NCBI RefSeq assembly: GCF_001625305.1
Contig: NW_017803413.1
Location: forward strand, 195,464 to 259,463
From: Branchiostoma belcheri
Lineage: Eukaryota; Chordata; Leptocardii; Amphioxiformes; Branchiostomatidae
DNA: 64,000 bases
Direction of reading: 5' to 3'
In this document: positions 1 through 12,088 of the stretch, piece by piece
Layout: every line of letters starts with the position of its first letter
Position numbering within the stretch: the stretch's first letter is position 1
Notes under the pieces: generated by a model
The model's database searches: none
What the model saw: only the letters and a program-made list of their open reading frames with translations
What the model was told of the DNA's origin: nothing
Program-made: the position numbers and the translations under genes

Positions 1-1921
1 TGGCTTTTAAGGTCACGTACTCATATTTTATGGGATTTGTGATGATTTCAGTTGTGTTGCCTGTTGAGTGTGTGTCCTAAATGTTAACTAGACGGCGGGC
101 TTCTACAAAACCAAATAAAAGGTCGCCTGTGTTCGAACTAGAGAAGTAAGAAAATATGAACGGCACATTCAAATATAGTACGATGTGGTATATTTTCTCC
201 CGAGTAAGATTTGCTGTCATCGTCAGAGAAAAATAATTATTGATATTTATACATGTACTAGTAGAACAAACGTAATGATACATTTTTCTGCAAGTCAGTA
301 CATGTACTTGAATCAACGCTGTTCATATGTTTTACCGTACGCGTATGCAGACCTTACGATAGACATTAGGTCATCATTGTCTACCGGCACACCCAACTAT
401 CTACTGAATACATAGACATAGATCAAGTCAAGAGGAGTTAGACATCGGAAAATACCTGAAGTTAAATGGCTCACTGTGTGACCCAACCACCCAATTAGTA
501 TAGACGCACATCAAGGACATTATACAGATATGCCTTTGACATGACATGACAGGATACTCAGATACATGTATTGATTGTTCCTTTCTTTGATATTTTTTGT
601 GACTTTAAATGAATTGAACTGTTGCAGCTGAAGTCTGCTATCCCCCCTCCCTGACAGACGGTGTATGATGACGACATGTTGGTCCTTTCTCGTCTCTGGG
701 TGGAACTTTCACGCCTGGCACTGAGATGAACCCGAAGTACTACCAACCGCCCATTCCTCTTCACAACTACTGTTTGGACACGAAAGAAAAACAGACGTCA
801 ATCAAGGATGCGTTTCAACTAACAAATGGAACAAAACAAAAAGACACTCCCCTGACTACTACTAGTATGTTTGTTCTCCGTACTAGACAGTAAATGCCAT
901 TAATGTGTGCAAATCTTGATGTTTGCGGTTGTATTGATGTATTCAAATATGTATGATTCATGCAAATCCCTGAAATTCTAGTTAATGCATTTTATTCTTT
1001 TCCAAACTGATGCATGTATATCTTTTTTTATATTTTGTGTGTATGTTCATTGAAGAACGGAGGTAATAGTCTCCCTGTAACCTCCTTGATTAAATTTATA
1101 TCTCCGAAATCAATACCCTTCTTCATCGTTCTATATAATAGCTAGCATCTTTTAATCACGGTGTGCATGTTTGTCTGTGTCCTTCCCCGTGGGTTAATAA
1201 CCTTACAGTGATCTGGCCTCACCTGGGACAATTACTGTCGCATTGACGTCATCAGAGCGCTGAAAGGCTATCACTACAGACCCTTGCGATTTAGCCCCGC
1301 TAATTAAAGCTCCTCCTATCTGGTAGCGAAGAAAGAGTACCTCCCCCTAAGACCCTAATAATACGAACGAAGGAATTTTCTAACTGTTTATTTCACGGGT
1401 GCTAGGGAGAGTATTTCTACAGAGTTTACCCAGTCACTTTCATCATATTCATACTGTTCGAAAACATGCACACATATGAATTAATGTGAAAATACATAAA
1501 TTGTTAAAGACATATACATGGTTCCGGAAACAATAAGGTGTTATAAACAGCATGCGCATCAGTAATGCATATTGATAAAGCTCGAATTGTATACACATAT
1601 TTGCATACACCACGGAAATGATTAAGATGTGTGCACATGAATGGAAATGCTAAGTATAACCTGGATATGACTTGTCAGGAATACCCTACACTAGCTGCAC
1701 TGGTTGCAGTAATTGTTATATAGACTTAGGTTCTTCGTTAATTAACTTATGCCGCATGTCCATGTACTGAGCCATACTCATACTCATAGCACACGCATGA
1801 TGCACGATGCATGTAAACTTTGAACTGGCAACTTGTTCCGCGCCAGCAATCCTGGCTATCTACAACAGTTTCCCCACACAACAATGGTATCATAGTACTA
1901 TGACATTAAAATAAAATAAAA
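1..1921. other. AT-rich intergenic DNA, no gene seen
   Basis: No open frame here has splice signals or a recognisable domain. A full palindromic cAMP-response element (TGACGTCA) sits at 1244-1251, but no transcription unit can be attached to it. The short frames present look like chance frames. Confidence 0.6.
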
Positions 1922-2027
1922 CAAGAAGCCATAGGTGACAATTCTCCGTGAAGTATCATATATTGCAACAAAAAGAAGTAGCCATTGGCGACAATTCTCT
2001 GTGAAGTGTGATAAATCGAACAAAGAA
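1922..2027. repeat. Two-unit diverged tandem repeat, 53 bp period
   Basis: Two imperfect units run head to tail; the motif GACAATTCTC followed by GTGAAGT recurs 53 bp apart, with scattered substitutions. There is no coding potential. Confidence 0.6.
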
Positions 2028-2039
2028 AAATTGTTTAAA

Positions 2040-2160
2040 CGCGCGTCGGCTCAGTCATCTTAAGACGCAACAACCAATCAGAGATGCGAGATGCCGACAC
2101 GTGACGCGGGATTTGCATACAGTCTAAACAACGGGGAAGGGCGCGCGATGCCCGAAATAT
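2040..2160. promoter_or_regulatory. Orphan promoter-like patch (CCAAT, E-box, octamer)
   Basis: A CpG-rich island in AT-rich surroundings. It holds a CCAAT box with flanks CCAATCA (2074-2080), a CACGTG E-box (2098-2103) and a perfect octamer ATTTGCAT (2111-2118), each about one to two helical turns apart. CCAAT plus octamer is typical of core promoters such as histone H2B, but no histone or other reading frame follows within a few hundred bases on either strand. It may drive a non-coding first exon or belong to a young mobile element. Confidence 0.3.
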
Positions 2161-3184
2161 TTTTGCGTCAATATTCAGCGCCGTGATTCAAGAGATTAAT
2201 ACCCGGAAAGAATTTCTTTTCTTGTTTTGAACGCATTAACATGCATTTACGCTAATCTAGTATGATTCAGGGTTACTTTTTTTAAACCTGCCATGGCGAG
2301 ATTATCTAAAGATGTGTGTATTGTGTGTACAATCTACAGAAAGAGAAATGCACATCAGGTCCGATCATCCGATTTTCACGTTTCGGTTTTTTGGACTCGG
2401 TTCATGAACGTATTTTGGTTTGGCTCCTGGAATGTGCGAAAAAAATGACTCCCGGGACTGTCTACAGGGAACACTCGCACATTCGCGGTGTATCAGGACA
2501 GCGCGACTGGTCGGCATTAGCGCAGTCCCTGCAATTAGTAACAGTTGCATAAACGGACGAAAACATTTCAAAGAAATGGGGATGTTTTGAAAATAAGCAT
2601 TTACTCCAATATCAAAACAGCTACGGTAAAAATAAAAAGACGTGCATCATCCCGGACATAATGCCACACCACATGCGAAATTACACAGAAATGCGAAGTA
2701 CAGAAGAATGCGTTTTGGCTGCGAACATCTTCCAAAAAACTTGCCATCTCTTAACCATGGGCAAAAACATCTGGAACCACTTATCAAAACCACCCCGTAT
2801 CTGCATGAAGTTCCACCCCCCCACTGCTATTCCAAACAACGCGTTTTTCTGGACCATTCCAATTCGCCTCGTAATTGTAGGGGTGCGTCTGCAATATTAC
2901 ATTGACCGCGAAAGCAGCAACGGCAAAAGTACACATTCGTGCATCAAGACGGGAATGCCCGCAGACGGCGTATAAAATTGCGTGCCGATTACACAAAGAG
3001 AACCCAGTGTTTTGACTGCGAACATGAAAAATCAGCCGATCACAACACTCCGTCCGGAGGTCCTGACCTCCTTCACGGAGTAATAAAATAGGAAACAAAC
3101 CCTTGTGGTCTACTCTGACTTTGCACTTTATAGACGCATACAATGGAAGAATGGGCCTAGCATTCGACACAGTGAAAGCATCAT
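2161..3184. other. CpG-rich unassigned sequence
   Basis: CpG density is higher than in the flanks and several overlapping frames are open on both strands (for example 2661-2975 plus and 2784-3170 minus). None resembles a known protein or shows consistent splice borders. It could be a decayed or young repeat, or an untranslated first exon for the patch at 2040-2160. Confidence 0.4.
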
Positions 3185-3720
3185 TGAAATGCCAGTTTCA
3201 GTTTCAGTTTATTTTATTTAACCAGTAATTACAACTCAGGCCATCCCGGCCTGTTTTTCAGGTAATCCTGGATACACATAAAAGTACACACAACAAATAC
3301 ACAGTACATAAACTATTACTAAATTACAACATCCTAAACATCAACAGTGTCAAAATCCAGCACCTAATGTTCTGAATAAAAGTCCTAAGAAGTCCTGCTC
3401 CTAATGAACTGTTTAAAAATCCTGAGAAGTCCTGCTTCTAATGTTCTGTTTAAAAGTCCTGAGACTGAGGAGCTGTCGTTGCTGTATCGGAAGAGTGTTC
3501 CACAGGTAAGGACCATAGTACTGTAGACTGCTCCTGTACCCCGTGACTCTTGCTGGTGGACAGCAGAGTAGGTGAGGGTCATAGTCCCTAAGACTCTTTA
3601 ACTCTGATCGAGTGGTCCGTAATAAATAAGTGGTGCCTACGGCTACCTTTAACGTTGTAAAAGATGACCACGAAATGTCGGTCTGGTCGAAGCACGAGAA
3701 CAAAAAACGAAAAATCCTTT
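3185..3720 (-). mobile_element. 5'-truncated non-LTR retrotransposon (LINE) 3' end
   Basis: On the minus strand an open frame (3703 down to 3413) codes a segment with YRSSLQYYGPYLWNTLPIQ followed by LRTFKQ. This resembles the extreme C-terminus of LINE ORF2 reverse transcriptases, where an R-x-W-N-x-LP core is followed by a short F-K helix. After the frame a short 3' UTR ends near 3190 in a microsatellite-like AAACTG repeat, as in many CR1/L2-group LINEs. The reverse-transcriptase and endonuclease parts are absent, so the copy is dead on arrival. The family cannot be named from this fragment. Confidence 0.6.
3366..3465 (-). repeat. 37 bp x ~2.7 tandem repeat in LINE tail
   Basis: Units begin with AATG at 3366, 3403 and 3440, exactly 37 bp apart, with a few substitutions. 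The repeat duplicates the last coding helix (FKQ-IRSRTS) and the stop region of the LINE fragment. Because 37 is not a multiple of 3, successive units fall in different frames. Confidence 0.75.
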
Positions 3721-3850
3721 AGATGTGTCGAAATAAAAAAAAAGGTAAATTCAACATGACGTTTATTCATGGCGTAATCTGTCTGAATTTCACATTTATG
3801 GACGCCTGTCGTCCACTTAAAACGTAATTTAGACACGGGAAAAAGAGAAG

Positions 3851-3878
3851 NNNNNNNNNNNNNNNNNNNNNNNNNNNN
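3851..3878. other. Assembly gap (28 N)
   Basis: A run of N directly before a long TG microsatellite. It cuts off the end of the transposon copy at 3879-4741. Confidence 0.99.
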
Positions 3879-3889
3879 GTCGTAGTGTG

Positions 3890-3940
<51 letters not shown>

Positions 3941-4741
3941 TGTCTGTAAACACGATAACTTGAGAAGGCCTTGATAGATTGTCTTGATAATTGGTAGGTG
4001 GGTAGGTCTTAATGAGACCTCAAAATGATTAGATTTTGGGCCCCCTAGCAGCTTGTTACGGTACTGCAGCTGAACTTCCGGTTTTGATATCTCATGATCT
4101 AGACATGCTAGGGTGACGCAATTCTGATGGTATGTAGCTCTTGTGCTGGGAAAGAAGTGACATGAGTTTGGGCCCCCTAGCGGCTTGCTCTGGAACTGCA
4201 GGGCTATCTGTTTGAATATATTCAAAAGAGCCGGTTGACGGATCGTCGTGATTTTTGGTATGCAGGTAGCTTACGTGATGCTTAATATAATTATGTGACA
4301 ATTATGCCAAATATGGATGTAATTTGCATAATTTATGGAGAAATTCTATAAAGCTTGTGACATTGGTAATTGAGAACGAGATAAACACAGGCAGATATTG
4401 ATTATGTAAATGAAGACTTAATTTGCATAATTAATGAGAAAATGTTATAATTCTGTAATGATAACTGCCTGGAATTTTATACTTTGGTCTTTGAAAGTAC
4501 AGTGAAGGTGAACATCATTAAACATAATGTATTCAAATTAGGACCTCATTTGCATAATTTATGAGGAAATGCTAGAATGGCATTGTTCATATAAGACTGT
4601 CTTTTGGTTGAGAATATGATAAACTGATATAATTCATGAAAATGAAGAGCCTATTTGCACAAGCAGGGGGAATAATCTATCATTTGTCAGCCATAAAGAT
4701 TAACATCATTTGGCGAAGGTATGAGATTGTGGAACTCTAGT
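3879..4741 (-). mobile_element. Inverted copy of the 11198-12124 transposon
   Basis: The reverse complement aligns over nearly its whole length with 11198-12124. Shared blocks include the CA microsatellite, the twice-occurring CTAGGGGGCCCAAA-type segment, several ATTTGCATAATT-type A/T blocks, and the terminal segment reading TTTGGCGAAGGTATGAGA near 4710-4730. The right limit is set by the shared outermost bases GGAACTCTAGT ending at 4741. The other terminus is missing at the N gap. It is non-autonomous, with no transposase frame. Confidence 0.8.
3892..3939. repeat. (TG)n microsatellite
   Basis: About 24 uninterrupted TG units. Microsatellite and flanks are shared with the related element, where it appears as (CA)n near 12049-12081, so the array is part of the transposon. 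Confidence 0.95.
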
Positions 4742-5269
4742 TCAAGTGTGTGGAGCAAACTTCAGGAAATAATAAATGTAAATCGAAGTGAGATGTTCAC
4801 TGGAGTCGTATTGGTATATTCTTGGCCGATAGTGACGCTTGGCTACAATCCATAAAATGTCTCCCCGTACGGATTTTGGCCCCTGTTAGACGCTGACCTA
4901 CTGCCGGATGTCCGTTCGATGACTAACGAGTGTCCGTTTGTTTGGCCCAAACATCGCTACGTGACAGGACCGGTTCAGGTAGCGCCAAAACAGGGCTACG
5001 CTGCGCAGGGGAGCATTTCATGCAACTTCGGAAACAAGGACAACACACCCTCCAGGGTACTTGTCAGGCACTTCTTACTATGGTAACTACACAGTCATTT
5101 TGTTGTCGGGCCGCGTCACCTACTTGAAATTCGATACCAAGGATCAAATATTTGTCAGCATACTCGCATGTACCGAAGGAAGGAGCTGTCGCGAAAACCA
5201 TGACAGCGTGGCTACCATGTTGAGACCGTGTACTGTTGGCTCCTGTACCTGTCCAAGTGGTGTTAAGAA
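4742..5269. other. 5' flank of the B-box/SPRY gene
   Basis: Contains no RING-finger cysteine pattern in any frame. An in-frame TAA at 5264-5266 sits immediately upstream of the chosen ATG, so the protein cannot extend further 5' in this exon. Frames here such as 4930-5127 and 5061-5426 overlap the gene in other phases and are treated as shadows. Confidence 0.5.
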
Positions 5270-8200
5270 ATGTCGTCAAAGTCGAAAGAATCGAGAAGAA
5301 GCCGTAGTAAGTCAACGTCGCGGAAGCAGTCGGACCGCGCCGAGGAGGAGAGAAGACCGCATACACCTGACACCCATGTCGCCCTCTCCACCTCCCAGGA
5401 TGTTCTGGAAGAGTTTGAGACAGTAGACCCATCAGATGGCTCACCTGATGCCGAACGGCTAACGTCCTTGCCTCGCGATGTTCTGGAGAAGAGCGTCACT
5501 CTTCCCGCCATTGACGTCAACATGGACAGCCTGAAGCAGCGGGTACGGCGGTACCGTGAGGACAAGGGCCGTCCCATGAACGGGGTACACGTCAAGCTGC
5601 CCTCCGTACGGAAAACCTGCGCCAGACACCAGGAGGACAGCCTGGAGCTGGCTCTGTACTGCGAGACGTGTAAGGAGTGTATGTGTTACAAGTGTGCCCT
5701 GGCAGCGCACAAGGATCACAACGTAGAGCCTGTCAGCACGGCCGCCAAGAAGAAAAAGGTAACGTTGTTTAATTTACAGAAAATAAAGATAGTCATGTTT
5801 ATCAGTGACACAAAACTTTGTAGTTTATTGACAAAGATTTTTTAATTATGGCAAGTGTAGCTCGATTGTTGCAATTCGTCTTTTTGGCCTCCTTGTAACA
5901 ACAGCCGCCATCTTTCAAGGAGGTCATATGTAAGGGTCCCACACTTGGAAATGTTAAAAGAAAGCGTTGAGTTACATCCTACAGGAAGGCAGCTGGACGT
6001 ACTAGAGAGTTGAGACATTTACACATGCCCTATTTCTGCACCCAGGAAAGGCTCCTAACCAGGCGGAACGTTCTGAGTGAGATGGTGGAGAAATCGTCAC
6101 AGCAGTTAGGGGTGATGGAGGTGTGTAAAACATGTCCTTGTATGATTGATCTGTACATACGGAAACACATCGGTATGAACTCACTGAGTGGTTCCAGATA
6201 GAAAATCACACAGAAAAAGCTAAAGACTTACGTTCATGGAAAACTCAACGGTGCATGGTGTAGTTACTGGTGCCTCCCCATTACATAAGTCAGGAACAAG
6301 AGATTGAATATTGGTAACGGCGAGTCTGGCATAAGCAGTTGAGCAAACAGTGCAGTAGACGTTAGCTTGTTGCTGGCAGCAAGAGGAAGGGGGGAACATT
6401 TAAAAGCACAGAAAGTACAGAAGTGGTGCATTGAGAATGATGAGTTTTCTTTTTTCTTTTTGGTTATCCAATTCATAGACGATATAATGTTGATCATATT
6501 TGTTGCCATGGAGTGCATAGTATAATTATGGGGCAGGGCCCACTTACGTTAAATTATTTCCCCGTATCTATATTGATCTTTTATCACATGATAGTTTGCT
6601 TTCTAGACTTATGATAATCTATTATCTATACTATTCAAAAGTGTTTGGGGGCAAAACAGAAACGATTATTGCTGCATGACGAAACACCGTGATCCTCCAT
6701 TTCACAGCTTGACCGCGCTTTAGCCACTCGGAACTGTTTGACCCCTTCTTACTTCAACAGTCTGATAGTCTTTGATGAGGAGCCGAAAGGCTGGAGAGGA
6801 TGCAGATTAAGCAGGTGGTTATCGATCCACAGCCAAACAATGGCGGATTAGTTCGTCTTCTCTCCCGTCCTATATCGTCATTCAAAACGCTGGATTTTGT
6901 ATTAATATTCCATCTAGGAAAAATGCAGAGAAGCTAAGATGAGGATTGAGTCAGAGATCCTGGGACTGATGTCGACTATAGACAGACGGCAGCAGATGTT
7001 ATTTCGTCGACTGGACAAGGACAAGCAGGCCAAGGAGGAATACATTCAGGAACAGATGACGCTCTGTGGGCAGGAAGTCGGTCTCATAGACCGGGCTCTC
7101 TGCAAGGAGGACTCAGTGGAAATTCTGGAGGTGAGAATTCATGGCAGGCTTTCACGGTCTTCCTTGCGTGTGTGATGCTTCCTTCAACCGGATTGCTTTA
7201 GTTCTCAATATGGCCGTTCCATTTCTATGTTACATAAAATTATGTAATAGTTGTCCTTTTGTCTGCCATGCTTTTGGTTTCTTATCAGAATCGCATTAAA
7301 TAATACCATTGAGCCCTTGACCTCAGGTATGTAATCCCCATGTCCTTTTTTGCAGGTTGTCGGAACGATCGAAACAGGCTTGAGAAGGTAAGTTGTCTAG
7401 AAGTAAATGCTTCGACAAGAGGTAAAAAAACAGCAGTTTACCTGATTATTTTCCTAACTGTGACATTTCCTCTATCGCCGAACGTGTCCAATGCTTTCTA
7501 ATTCTGTACCCAGTAGCGGGGAACATTTCGCAACCAGTGTTATTATGCATATTGCCCCAACCCCCCAACCCCCAACATGTCCCATGATAATCGAAAACCA
7601 CTCGTATGTTTGATGCAGCCGACTGAGGCAGAATCCGGCCGACCTGATATCGTTTGACCACCTGAAGCTGGACCTGTCCGAGCAGCAGAGAGTCGCCGAC
7701 AGGATTAACTTCTCCAACACTAACGGAGGACTGTCGCTAGATCAGCACATGACGAGGTGAGAAACTTCTTATTATGACCATTTCATATATTCATCAGAAT
7801 GGCAACTAAAGACGACAACTGTCCTGGGCTGATCCACAGCAACAGAAGACCCAATCTTGTCCTTTGTTTCAGGTTAAAGCCGATGGTTCCTTTCAAGTTG
7901 GATCCAAAGACGGCCAGCAAGAAGCTGCGAATTCTGAACAGTGGCAAACAGGTAGAGTACAGGGAGCACATCCCCGAGCCCGTGGGGTCACGGCGCGGCC
8001 TGCACACTGTCATGGGCAACCTGCCCATCACGACCGGCAAACACTACTGGGAGGTCTCCGTGAACAGGAGCCTGGACTACCGTATCGGTATCTGTTACAA
8101 GACGGCAGACGGAGCCCCTGCCGCCGCGGGCGAAGACAAGAACTCCTGGGTCTTGTGTTTAGGCTACCCGAACAGGTTCACCGCCATGCACTATCACAAA

Positions 8201-8446
8201 CGGGTCCTGGTGTTCTCACCCTTCTACAGGAGTAGAATTGACGGGATCAGGAAAATCGGTGTGCACCAAGACTATGACTTGGGCTACCTGGCCTTTTTCT
8301 CGGCGAACTCTGGGGAGAGAAAGTTATTTTTGTACGCGTTTCACGCACAGTTCGAGAAGCCGACGTACCCGCTGTTCTATGTCGGTCAGGGGAAGCTGAC
8401 CATTCACACGGGCCTAAGTGTTCCCAAGGACCTACCTACCTCATGA
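5270..8446 (+). CDS. RING-less B-box/coiled-coil/SPRY (TRIM-like) protein
   Basis: Six exons join with matching phases and GT-AG borders: 5270-5758, 6046-6120, 6918-7130, 7356-7387, 7619-7756, 7873-8446 (506 aa, stop TGA). Residues 1-100 are polar and disordered, beginning with an Arg/Ser-rich stretch. A perfect type 2 B-box zinc finger follows: C117, H120, C131, C134, C139, C142, H147, H150. Exons 2-4 code charged helices fitting a TRIM coiled coil. The last exon is a B30.2/SPRY domain, with LDP-TASKKL, the core GKHYWEVSV, RIGICY and SWVLCL. Such proteins usually dimerise through the coiled coil and bind partners through SPRY. Without a RING, direct ubiquitin-ligase activity is not expected. 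Unlike FSD1/FSD2 proteins there is no room for a fibronectin III domain. The start is fixed by an in-frame stop two codons upstream. An upstream RING exon joined by alternative splicing cannot be excluded. Confidence 0.83.
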
Positions 8447-10458
8447 TTCCAACCTGAACAACTACATACAAGACACTGTCAACTGATACAACCTGTAGGA
8501 TCGATTTTCATGAAACCTTCATCGACTTTTCTATTATAGTCATGGGAAAGTTATTACATTCTTTTGACAACTTTTCAAATATCCTATTTACAAACAAACT
8601 CGGGTAAACATAACCCAAGCGATTTTCAGTCATCTTTTTGATGTTGAATTGCGTTCTTACAAATTGTGTCTAAGGTACGCCTAGAACGTCGTCGTCAGCT
8701 GCTTCACGCATGATCGGTTCGGAACAAACATTTCTTCGTGGTAATGTTACTCCGTTTCTTCTTAGAAACAAGAGATCAAGTGTGTAAGATTTGGCAACCT
8801 GTCCGAATACGCTTTTATAGACCCCAGAATATTGTGTTACCAAAACTGCATGCACTGGATCCATTTAAGGATTTACGTAATGTGGTCACGTATTCTCACG
8901 CAATGAAGAGAGTTAACATTTGGAACACACAGGATGATTTCACAGTTTCATGGCCCTGTAATGCAATGTTTTCTGACTCCCAGGCTTCACTATTGCGTGA
9001 CCAAGTGTATGATTGAGTTGGAAATGTTGTGAAAACGCCAAGACTGCACATAAAAGGGTTCCTACCCATGGTGTACGTCAAGAGCCCTCCAGAGCTCTCA
9101 TCGCGATGTTGTCGATCGAAGTGTTGGAGTTGTGAGCACTCTAGCATACTGTATCCTACAACGATTTCGTTTTACATTCGCAAGGTCAACAGACTGATTG
9201 TTATTCCATGTTCCTAAAGTGACATCATACTTTAAAGAAATCCCGTTGAGCTGTTAATCTAAGTGAGTCAGAAGGGAGTTGACACAGTCTTCTTTTGGTG
9301 TTACCTTACATAATTACATAAACCAGTTGTTGTGTGTATCATAAGAGTTGCTGTTTTGTGATGGTTTCCAAAACTGCTGTGCTGATATTTATTACAAACT
9401 GTCGCAAATGTACCCTGGGCTGTCTTCATTCATTCATTGGACTTTTAACCGTTGCCCAGACCTTTGTCATGTGTCCGGGGCTATCGATAATCAATATGTG
9501 CACACCAAAAACGTGTATCCGAGTAGCCCGTTCACCTTTATATAAAAGCGACATTCTAACCTTGAATACGTGTCAGACTGTAAAAAAAGCCTATTTGCTT
9601 CAGAGTATACGTAAATCAATACAACTCAAACTGACACACAAAGAATTTTCCTGGACGTCTAGCCTGCGTCAATAGCTTGTCAGACCTCCAAGCAAACCTC
9701 ACGTGAGGCATATCACCATAATTCTGGTTATTGGTCTTGGTTTTGGATCCGTTCATAATTATATTATGAAGCCGTGCACATGACAACATATAACCCCACC
9801 CTTCTGTACGTAGATATTGACCGGGCCCATTGGTACTTTCCACACCCGGCGATGAATCGTAATAAAATACCATCTGCATTCCCGTGCGCAACTTGCAACA
9901 TTTTCTCTATCAATGATCACTAATAATAAATAACTAAGAGTAAGAGTCTACTTTAGTTAAGGTTAGCTCATGGACAAAGCTCAGTGTTTTAAGAAGGAAA
10001 ATTTGCAACGTTTCCGTAGTAGTACCCGCCCAGTCTAGTTCTGCAGAATTATCTAATATGCTTTCTACTCGCGCACTGTCTCTGTCATGATGGTTTCTAA
10101 CCTCTTCCCGCTGTGATATAACCAGTAAGCGAAGGGATATTGTCTCAAACCAATCACCAACATGCATACACATCGATGAATGGTGGTATACAACACGGGT
10201 ATATTGCTTCCTTGGCGAAAACGGAATTATTTATATAGTATGAATATTTCATGTGTATTTTTCTTTGTTATTCAAATATCATGTATCTCATGCAACGATT
10301 ATAGAATTTTGACTCTTTCAGGTGATACTTTCAGGTAATCCATTCAAACACGCTAGAAATCTCCCATATCTGCCTTATAACCCTTCCCGACAGACCTCCT
10401 CCACAGTTCGCTCCATCTGTCTCCTCTCTCCCATGCCGCGCGCTTTACAAGAAATTTG
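8447..10458. other. 3' flank of the SPRY gene and intergenic DNA
   Basis: Contains the probable 3' UTR of the SPRY gene in its first few hundred bases, then AT-rich DNA without supported genes. Short frames such as 9334-9675 have no domain and no splice context. Confidence 0.5.
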
Positions 10459-10605
10459 TGACGTCAGGATGCCGCAAAATGTGACATCATCCCAGTGATC
10501 CGGAAGTGAACATCACATGCGGGTCACTTTCGCTTTTCGTGTTCTAGCCACGGGGCAACGCATTTATAACACAGGTATGGTCCGAATTATGGTGGGGTTT
10601 GTAGA
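10459..10605 (+). promoter_or_regulatory. Candidate CNRIP1 promoter with CRE and ETS sites
   Basis: A full CRE palindrome TGACGTCA (10459-10466), a second TGACATCA-like half-palindrome near 10480 and a consensus ETS site CCGGAAGTG (10500-10508) cluster 215-265 bp upstream of the CNRIP1 start codon. No TATA box is seen at a suitable distance, which fits a TATA-less, CRE/ETS-driven promoter. This segment exists only upstream of copy A; in copy B the matching position is an N gap. Confidence 0.4.
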
Positions 10606-10722
10606 CATGTGATATGGAGATAGGCGGTACGGCTGGTTTGAACATTCCAAGCGCGACGTTGGGCGGCAGATGACCGAGACATATTCCAGAGGCTCCGAGG
10701 AGTAACGTTACGAGACAAGGAC

Positions 10723-12046
10723 ATGGGCAGTGCTGATTTCATATTCAAGGTGACCGTCTCTATCCGTCGGGAGGACGACGGGTCGCCTGTGTTCTTCAAA
10801 ATCGACGGCGGCAGGTTTAAGACGAGTGAGAGGACCATCAAGCTACAGGCAGACGTCCAGTATCGGCTGGACATCGAGATCAAGCCATCGTTATACCCCA
10901 AGTACGTTTGTTGCAAAATTACATTATGATTTATCAAAGCTAGGTTTGTATACTATGAAAACTAGAAGTGCCAGTAGGATTCTGCTTGCGACAGCTGTCT
11001 TTGATCAGTCCAAGGACGTTATAGTCTCCTTGATCAGTGTGAAATGTGTCATCGTTGGATGACCAGTCATCTCTATAATTTAAATATTCTGTCTTACTCC
11101 TTGGGGACCTTTGTTTGCAATTAACGTCAAAATGTTTTGTTTGCTGATTGCAAGAGGCTGCCACTCTGATTCTTTTCCAGAAAGTACTAAACATAAGACT
11201 AGAGTTCCCCGATCTCATACCTTCGCCAAATGCGATGTTAATCTTTATGACTGACAAATTATACATTAGATTATTCCCCCCTGATTTAACAAATAGGAAC
11301 CTAATTTTCATGAATTATATCATTTTATCATAATCTAAACCAAAAGACAGTCTTATATTAACAAACAATGCATTCTAGTTTTTCCTAATAAATTATGCAA
11401 ATGAGGTCCTGATTTGAATAAATTATGTTTAATGATGTTCACCTCAACTTAACTTTCAAATACCACAAGTATGAAATTCCAGGCAGTTATTACATAATTA
11501 TAAAATTTTCTCATTAATTATGCAAATTAAGTCATTATTAACATAATCAATATCTGCCTGTGTTTCTCTCATTGTCAATTACCAATGTCACAAGCTTCAA
11601 TTGTCCTATCATGGAATGCAGCTGATTTATAGAATTTCTCCATAAATTATGCAAATTACATCCATATTTGCATAATTGTCACATAATTTTATTAAGCATC
11701 ACGTAAGCTACCTACATACCAAAAATCATGACAATCCGTCAACCGGTTCTTGAGTTATACCCTTTTTGAATATTTTCAAGAATATATCCCTGCAGTTCCA
11801 GAGCAAGCCGCTAGGGGGCCCAAACTCATGTCACTTCTTCCCCAACACAAGAGCTACCTACCATCTACATTTCATTACCATAGCATGTCTAGATCATGAG
11901 ATATCAAAACCGGAAGTTCAGCTGCAGTACTATAACAAGCCACTAGGGGGTCCAAAATCTAATCATTTTGAGGTCTCATCAAGACCTACCCACCTACCAA
12001 GTATCAAGACAATCCATCAAGGCCTTCTCAAGTTATCGTGTTTACA

Positions 12047-12088
<42 letters not shown>

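Noticed and set aside
2316..2975. Several overlapping frames downstream of the promoter-like patch, including a possible histone gene
   Set aside because: None contains histone-fold residues or any known motif; frames overlap on both strands as expected by chance in CpG-rich DNA.
3588..4225. Frames rich in Thr-His repeats
   Set aside because: They are translations of the TG/CA microsatellite across an N gap.
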